Below, piece after piece: positions 14,964 through 19,061 of a stretch of DNA of 19,061 nt; position 1 is the stretch's first letter; each line of letters starts with the position of its first letter. Position numbers and translations under genes: made by a program. The stretch comes from an uncultured Faecalibacterium sp. (GTDB lineage: Bacteria > Bacillota > Clostridia > Oscillospirales > Ruminococcaceae), in NCBI GenBank assembly GCA_900765705.1, contig CAAFSR010000320.1, positions 1 to 19,061 on the forward strand. The letters are read 5' to 3'. Under the pieces are notes generated by a model. It was not told where the DNA came from and made no database searches. It was given only the letters and a program-made list of their open reading frames with translations.

Positions 14964-17076
14964 GCGATGCCTCCTGTTTTGCAGCGCTGATCAGCCGCAG
15001 CTGCTCATCCAGCGGCACTGCAGTGACATGAAGCCCTCTTTCATCCAAGCGCCGGGTCAACAGCGGCAGATTTTCTTCATCGGTCTGATTCATCAGCAGG
15101 TAAACGGCGTTGTTTGTTCCAACGCCTGCTGCATCGGTACTGCGGATGGAGCGCCTCACCCGGTCGTTGAATTCGGCCCGGTTTTTGAACGTTCCCGTCA
15201 CCTGCAGCAGCAGATGATGCGCCATTTTGTCTTCCTGCAGGGTGCAGGCTGTAGCCAGCTGCTCCGCAAACACAGCCGGACGCAGCAGGCAGGTGTCGGG
15301 CAGATACCAGTTTTCTCGCACAACGCTCTCGTACTCAAAGGCCCGCACCAGTGCTGTTTCCACCAGTCCGCAGAGGATGCGGAACAGATTCTGGTAATAC
15401 AGGGTCATCTGCTCTTCGCTGGCAGTATACAGCCCGATCAGTACCACAAGGCTGCCGTTCTGCCGCACGCCTGCAGCATACATCGGACGTCCGGGGAGGA
15501 AGCCGCGATTCACCCACAGCCCTTCCTGTTCGATGGCACGGATCACGTCCAGCCACTGATCCACCTCCAGCGAGTATGCCGACTCCGGCGTCATTCCGGC
15601 ACTGGCGGCGGTAAGGCGGGCAAACCCCTGGTTCTTTTCCATACGGTAGATGGTAAGGCTGTGGTTTTCCAGCACGTCTTCCATTATCTGCACCGTCTTG
15701 CGGCAGATCTCCTGCGGCTGCAGCATATCCAGCTGCTGGGTCACAGCATAGATCTTGCCAAAACTGTCCCGGCGGCCCAGGATCTGGCGGCGGAACGACC
15801 GTTTATCCTCCAGCGTATCCTGATACAGTTTCCGGGTAAATTCAATCCGCTTATGCAGCAGCTCGTTTTCTTCCTGCACAAAACGGGCAGTCTCTGTATT
15901 ACGCAGCTGCACATAGCCGCAGGACGCTCCCACCACAAAATATATAATGAACGCCAACCAGTTGGCAGGCTCATAAAACAGCAGCATCAGAGTGGTACTC
16001 TGCCGCAGATAGCCCGCTGTCAGAGAAACAGATGCCAGCACAGCAGACAGCACACCTGCATTGAGGCCATAGACCGTGCCGATCAGCACAACGAACATCA
16101 GCCGGAAATCGACCATCCGGAACTGCGCGTCCGTGCCTGTAATACGCACCAGCAGTTCCGTGGCCAGCCACGCGGCAGCGATCTCCACCAGCCGCAGCAG
16201 GAGTGGGCTCTGGCGGATCTTATCCACCATTTTGCGTATAAAGCTTTTTTTCTCTGTCTTCCGGGCGCACCACGCATTATAGATCGCCGGAAGATCATCC
16301 AGGATGCTGTACCGTTGGAACCAGCCGTACCTGCGGCGGACAGCATTATCTGCTGCGGGGTAGGTCTGGATCGTATCGGTTCCGTACAGCACCTTCAGCC
16401 CGGGCTGCAGCTTTTGCAGCACCTCGCCCAGCTGCCCCTGTGTGTTCCCAAAAACATCCGGCAGCGTAAATCGCTCCGGCTCCGGTGTCCATGTATCGAA
16501 CACCCGGGCAACGAGATCGGCCAATTCTTCTGCACAGAGCGCCAGCAGCGGCTGCGCAGCCTGTTCATCCATTTGAACCGTACCGGCAGGCATCTGTTCG
16601 AATAGCCGCGCAAACTGATCCGCGCCGCTGGCCGAGACAGCATACAGGTAGGGCAGGCGGAACACCTTGACCTGAAGTTTGCTGGTTCTGGCGTAATGGA
16701 AGCAAAGTTCCTCCGCCGCATTGGCCAGCAGCGTTTTACCGGTGGACGGCGCAAATGCTGCCTCCGGCCCTGAGAGGTACAGCAGCTCCACTTCCCGCTC
16801 GCGGCAGGATTGCAGGACCCGGCGCAGGCGGTCCAGTTCACCTTCCTGATCACCGTGTGGCAGAAGATATTCAGAAAAATAGACAACGCGGTCAAACTGA
16901 TAGGTCTCTGCAAGCTGATCCAACAGCTGCCTGCTTTCCAGCGTCACCGTCTTAATCTGGGTGTCCGACAGCGCCTCCCCTTTTGCGCAGGTAGTCAGCA
17001 CATGATCATTCGGGAATGCCGTCTCGATCCACTCCTGCGTCAGAAACGCCGTAAAACCCGTGAGTAAAATCTCCAT
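14956..17076 (-). CDS. pelD: PelD-like protein: SDR-fold + membrane + GAF + degenerate GGDEF
   Basis: PelD is the c-di-GMP-responsive inner-membrane regulator of Pel synthesis. This 706-residue version has an N-terminal nucleotide-sugar-epimerase/SDR-like domain (about 1-255; LLTGFTAFL, FRLPYLYA), four probable membrane helices (about 293-390), a short coil, a GAF-like domain (about 430-580) and a degenerate GGDEF domain (about 592-690). The GGDEF signature is replaced by TNNAV (654-658), so no cyclase activity is expected, but RSTD (645-648) sits exactly five residues before it, where a c-di-GMP inhibitory-site RxxD belongs. The SDR YxxxK site is degraded (Pro110...Lys114), so that domain is probably non-catalytic. 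It is first in the operon. The ATG at 17076 has no strong ribosome site (only GG at -9). Confidence 0.88.
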   Translation of the reverse strand: MEILLTGFTAFLTQEWIETAFPNDHVLTTCAKGEALSDTQIKTVTLESRQLLDQLAETYQFDRVVYFSEYLLPHGDQEGELDRLRRVLQSCREREVELLYLSGPEAAFAPSTGKTLLANAAEELCFHYARTSKLQVKVFRLPYLYAVSASGADQFARLFEQMPAGTVQMDEQAAQPLLALCAEELADLVARVFDTWTPEPERFTLPDVFGNTQGQLGEVLQKLQPGLKVLYGTDTIQTYPAADNAVRRRYGWFQRYSILDDLPAIYNAWCARKTEKKSFIRKMVDKIRQSPLLLRLVEIAAAWLATELLVRITGTDAQFRMVDFRLMFVVLIGTVYGLNAGVLSAVLASVSLTAGYLRQSTTLMLLFYEPANWLAFIIYFVVGASCGYVQLRNTETARFVQEENELLHKRIEFTRKLYQDTLEDKRSFRRQILGRRDSFGKIYAVTQQLDMLQPQEICRKTVQIMEDVLENHSLTIYRMEKNQGFARLTAASAGMTPESAYSLEVDQWLDVIRAIEQEGLWVNRGFLPGRPMYAAGVRQNGSLVVLIGLYTASEEQMTLYYQNLFRILCGLVETALVRAFEYESVVRENWYLPDTCLLRPAVFAEQLATACTLQEDKMAHHLLLQVTGTFKNRAEFNDRVRRSIRSTDAAGVGTNNAVYLLMNQTDEENLPLLTRRLDERGLHVTAVPLDEQLRLISAAKQEASHA

Positions 17077-17098
17077 TGCATTTACCGTTTCCGCCTGT

Positions 17099-17128
17099 CC
17101 GGCCTTTTTTCAAAGGTTCAAAGGCTGG
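17099..17128 (-). promoter_or_regulatory. Hairpin in the pel operon leader
   Basis: On the minus strand CCAGCCTTT pairs with AAAGGCCGG (nine pairs, one of them a G-U in RNA) around a 12-base loop. It lies between the candidate promoter and the pelD start, about 22 bases before the ATG. There is no following T-run, so it is not a terminator; it could affect mRNA stability or translation of pelD. Confidence 0.35.
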
Positions 17129-17168
17129 CGACGCATATTTTTAAGAGAAACATCCTTTTATGATAATG

Positions 17169-17197
17169 ATAATATCATTCTTCGCATAAAATAACAA
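17169..17197 (-). promoter_or_regulatory. Candidate sigma-A promoter of the nine-gene pel operon
   Basis: On the minus strand TTGTTA (17197-17192) and TATTAT (17174-17169) are separated by exactly 17 bases; the -35 box matches 4 of 6 and the -10 box 5 of 6 consensus positions. The start point would be near 17162, giving a leader of about 85 bases. The surrounding spacer is distinctly AT-rich compared with the genes. No other minus-strand promoter of similar quality was seen upstream of pelD. Confidence 0.55.
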
Positions 17198-17251
17198 TAG
17201 TTTTTCCTGATCCAGCCGCCCGTAAAACGCGCATTTTTTCACGGAAGAAAT

Positions 17252-18139
17252 TTGTGCGGTCTGTACTTATACGCACTCGCACAGACAGTTCTTGAGAAAC
17301 AAATCGTTTTTATTGAAAAGATTTTGGAACAATCCGTTTCCAGTATACCCGAAAACGCAATGGATTATTATGGAGCAGATGGTTTGCTCTCCTGCGGTAA
17401 GTGCCACACACCCAAAAAAGCCTTCTTTGCCAAGGGGCTTGTCTTGATAGGAAAGAACAAGCACCCGGTAGAATGCGCCTGTCATAAAGCCGAACGGGAA
17501 CAGCCGGAACCAGCTGTTAAGGAGCAGAAACATCTCGACCTTGTGCGGCAGCTGAAAGCAGAAGGTTTTTCTGACCCGGCACTGCTGGAGTGGACATTTG
17601 CAAACGACAATGGTCGTAGCCTGCAGATGCGTCACACACATCGCTATGTAGAGCAGTGGCAGACCATTCACGCAGAGAACATCGGGCTACTGCTCTGGGG
17701 CGGTTTTGGCACAGGCAAGAGTTTCCTTGCCGGGTGCATTGCGAACGCTCTGATGGAGCAGAAAGTACCTGTGTGCATGACAAACTTTGCTCATGTCGTG
17801 AACGAATTGAATAGTAGTTTCTCTGGGCAGAACAAGGTGGTAGACCGGCTGTGCCGCTATCCGCTTCTCATCATTGACGATTTCGGGATGGAGCGCGGCA
17901 CAGAGTATGCACTGGAACAGATCTACAACATTGTAGACAGTCGCTACCGCAGCCGGAAGCCCCTGATCGTCACGACCAATCTAACACTGGATGAGATCCG
18001 GCATCCGCAGGATACCGTTCACGCCCGAATCTATGACCGCTTGTTGGAAATGTGTGTTCCCATCTCCTGCATCGGGGCCAGCTTCCGCAAGGAAAGCGCA
18101 CAGGAAAAGCTAGAACAGCTGAAACTTTTGATCGGATAA
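17252..18139 (+). CDS. DnaC/IstB-like AAA+ ATP-binding protein of a mobile element
   Basis: This is a DnaC-like helicase-loader-type ATPase of the kind carried by conjugative transposons. It shows a zinc-ribbon-like N-terminal segment (Cys48-x2-Cys51, Cys75-x-Cys77), Walker A GGFGTGKS (150-157), Walker B LLIIDDFG (205-212), sensor TTN (241-243) and a conserved Arg-rich end (ARIYDRLLEM). Full C-terminus, normal size. The start is uncertain: the frame is open from 17201, the only upstream start-like codon with a faint ribosome site is TTG at 17252, and the first ATG (17360) has no ribosome site. It may therefore be 5'-truncated or have lost its start. It is divergent from the pel operon and belongs with the recombinase debris downstream. 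Confidence 0.8.
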   Translation: MCGLYLYALAQTVLEKQIVFIEKILEQSVSSIPENAMDYYGADGLLSCGKCHTPKKAFFAKGLVLIGKNKHPVECACHKAEREQPEPAVKEQKHLDLVRQLKAEGFSDPALLEWTFANDNGRSLQMRHTHRYVEQWQTIHAENIGLLLWGGFGTGKSFLAGCIANALMEQKVPVCMTNFAHVVNELNSSFSGQNKVVDRLCRYPLLIIDDFGMERGTEYALEQIYNIVDSRYRSRKPLIVTTNLTLDEIRHPQDTVHARIYDRLLEMCVPISCIGASFRKESAQEKLEQLKLLIG

Positions 18140-18165
18140 CCCGAAAATGTTGGAATGCAAAAATT

Positions 18166-18187
18166 GCCGGGTGAAAAAACACCCGGC
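18166..18187 (+). repeat. Perfect intergenic hairpin after the DnaC-like gene
   Basis: GCCGGGTG and CACCCGGC form a perfect 8-bp GC-rich stem around a loop of six A residues, 27 bases after the ATPase stop. There is no following T-run, so a classical terminator is unlikely. It may be an mRNA processing or stability element of the original mobile element. Confidence 0.6.
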
Positions 18188-18210
18188 TACAAGGAATTGG
18201 AGGTCTGCCT

Positions 18211-18264
18211 ATGAAAAGGTATTCCCGGACAAGCTGGAGCGCAGCACCACTTCCCTTATTCTGA
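18211..18264 (+). pseudogene. Truncated start of a small gene fused to integrase debris
   Basis: An ATG at 18211 has an excellent GGAGG seven bases upstream but encodes only 17 residues (MKRYSRTSWSAAPLPLF) before TGA, and overlaps the integrase remnant in another frame. The most likely reading is that a small mobile-element gene began here and a deletion joined its first codons to the middle of the integrase gene. I do not recognise the original product. Confidence 0.35.
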
Positions 18265-18811
18265 AAAGCACCAAAACGGCGTCCTCCTGCCGAACCATCT
18301 TCATGACCTCTGCTCTAAAAGAAGAGCTAAAGAAGTGGCTGAATCAGCTGGCGGCAGACGAGATGAAAGACCCGACACACTACCATGACAGCGGAATGCT
18401 GTTCCGTCTGCCCAACGGTCTGGCGGTGGAGCCGGCACTCATCCGCAAGAAGTTCCTGAAATGGCAGGACGCACACCCAGAGTTCCCTCGCATCGTCTTT
18501 CATGGTCTGCGGCATTCCAGTGCCACCTATCAGCTGATGATCTCCGACGGTGATGTGAAAGCCGTGCAGGGAACGACCGGTCATGCCAGTGCGATATGCT
18601 GGTGAACACCTACGCCCATATCCAGCAGTCCTCCCGTGTGGAGCTGGGCAAGAAGTTTGAAAGCGGCTTCTATGCCAAGCCCGAAGCCCCCAGCCCGCAG
18701 GCTGTACCCGTCGCAGGCGAACCAACCATCTCTATGACCGCTCTGCTGGAACTTTTGAAGAATGCAGACCCCAAAGTAAAGGCGCAGCTCCGTCTGGCTC
18801 TGCTGACCTGA
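18219..18811 (+). pseudogene. Tyrosine recombinase/integrase, N-terminally deleted and frameshifted
   Basis: This is the C-terminal half of a phage/ICE-type tyrosine recombinase. In one frame it reads VFPDKLERSTTSLILK... to HGLRHSSATYQL (the HxxR catalytic motif at 18501-18512) and VQGTTGHASA (third catalytic His). At about 18591-18598 one base is missing: GCGATATG stands where GCG GAT ATG is expected. The catalytic-Tyr segment MLVNTYAHIQQSS (Tyr codon 18611-18613) and the tail ending LRLALLT (TGA at 18809) continue in the +2 frame. The N-terminal arm-binding and core-binding domains and the first catalytic Arg are absent. Both defects make it inactive. Apparent in-frame residues before 18219 (from an ATG at 18147) run through the intergenic hairpin and are not part of it. 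Confidence 0.9.
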
Positions 18812-18876
18812 TGCAAAATTTACCACGCATTTCAAAGCAATCACAGCCTATGCAGGGAATTCCCACGAAAAAGCCG

Positions 18877-18906
18877 ACCGTGCAAAAACCGTGCATTGAC
18901 CGTGCA
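18877..18906 (+). repeat. 11-bp-period ACCGTGCA repeat array (right copy)
   Basis: Three exact copies of ACCGTGCA start at 18877, 18888 and 18899, separated by AAA and TTG, so the period is exactly 11 bp. The array is 66 bases after the integrase stop, matching the left array that lies 70 bases after the integrase-tail stop. A 16-base stretch at 18880-18895 differs at one base from 4514-4529. Confidence 0.75.
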
Positions 18907-18908
18907 AG

Positions 18909-18924
18909 CCCCGAATTTTCGGGG
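18909..18924. repeat. Short palindromic hairpin
   Basis: CCCCGAA and TTCGGGG pair around two T residues, directly after the 11-bp repeat array. A tight loop makes a 6-bp stem with a four-base loop more realistic. It lacks a clear T-run and could be part of an attachment-site region or a weak terminator. Confidence 0.4.
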
Positions 18925-18935
18925 TTACATAACGA

Positions 18936-18971
18936 AAAAGAGCGTCGAATCAAACGATTCAACGCTCTTTT
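18936..18971. terminator. Bidirectional intrinsic terminator
   Basis: AAAAGAGCGT-C-GAATC pairs with GATTC-A-ACGCTCTTTT around the loop AAAC: 15 pairs interrupted by one C/A mismatch. A-rich and T-rich flanks on both sides allow termination in either direction. It ends the integrase debris; the last 90 bases of the window hold nothing I can recognise. Confidence 0.8.
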
Positions 18972-19061
18972 ATTGGTGCACCTTGCGCACACATATCCGA
19001 ACTTTTCTCCGCTTTCACAGCTTCCCCGAAAGCGACCGTTTCCGTACCTTCCTTATAATTA

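Noticed and set aside
4642..17076. pelB and pelC outer-membrane export genes
   Set aside because: No gene with the beta-barrel/TPR or lipoprotein architecture of PelB or PelC is present; their absence fits a single-membrane host.
17077..17162. c-di-GMP riboswitch in the pel leader
   Set aside because: The leader is only about 85 bases and lacks the conserved GEMM elements; only one simple hairpin is visible.
17252..18139. IstB of an IS21-type insertion sequence
   Set aside because: The ATPase fold is shared, but no IstA transposase or terminal inverted repeats are seen and a tyrosine recombinase remnant follows, so a conjugative-type element fits better.
18877..18906. CRISPR array
   Set aside because: Eight-base units at 11-bp spacing are far too short for CRISPR repeats and spacers, and no cas gene is present.
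1..19061. tRNA or rRNA gene, including a tRNA attachment site
   Set aside because: No cloverleaf-like or rRNA-like stretch was noticed on either strand by eye; a covariance search was not possible here.

Overview
The window looks like chromosomal DNA of a GC-rich Gram-positive gut Clostridium relative (Oscillospiraceae/Ruminococcaceae, Faecalibacterium-like). This rests on protein style, a monoderm ABC exporter with adaptor, an exopolysaccharide cluster without outer-membrane genes, strong AGGAGG ribosome sites and conjugative-element debris. The genus is an inference and was not tested by search.

Positions 1-3736 (minus strand) hold a translationally coupled MacA/MacB-like (YknXYZ-like) export operon: an unusually long adaptor with two adaptor repeats, an ATPase, and a permease cut by the window edge. 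A divergent TetR-family regulator gene begins at 3985 but keeps only about 24 codons, so the exporter has probably lost its local repressor.

Positions 4057-4641 are mobile-element debris: a perfect terminator hairpin, the C-terminal tail of a tyrosine recombinase, and a short array of GTGCA-containing repeats with an 11-bp period.

Positions 4642-17197 (minus strand) form one nine-gene operon transcribed from a candidate promoter at 17169-17197. Its order is pelD-like (SDR fold + membrane segments + GAF + degenerate GGDEF), PelE-like membrane/TPR protein, DUF2194 PelA-like deacetylase, pelF glycosyltransferase, pelG membrane transporter, CotH-kinase lipoprotein, VTC-domain protein, DUF4956 membrane protein and a secreted DUF4832 protein. 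The first five are the core of a Gram-positive Pel-type polysaccharide synthase. PelF would polymerise sugar, PelD/E/G would form the membrane synthase and transport complex, and the DUF2194 protein would deacetylate the chain outside the membrane. The last four genes are an added module that may modify or process the polymer or the cell surface. Start and stop codons overlap or lie within about 25 bases throughout, so the nine genes are probably expressed together.

Positions 17252-19061 (plus strand) are again mobile-element remains: a DnaC/IstB-like ATPase without a good start codon, a decapitated and frameshifted tyrosine recombinase, a second 11-bp-period GTGCA array and strong hairpins. 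The recombinase tails at both sides of the Pel operon are homologous and point the same way, about 14.4 kb apart, so the operon sits between two related integration-element ends.
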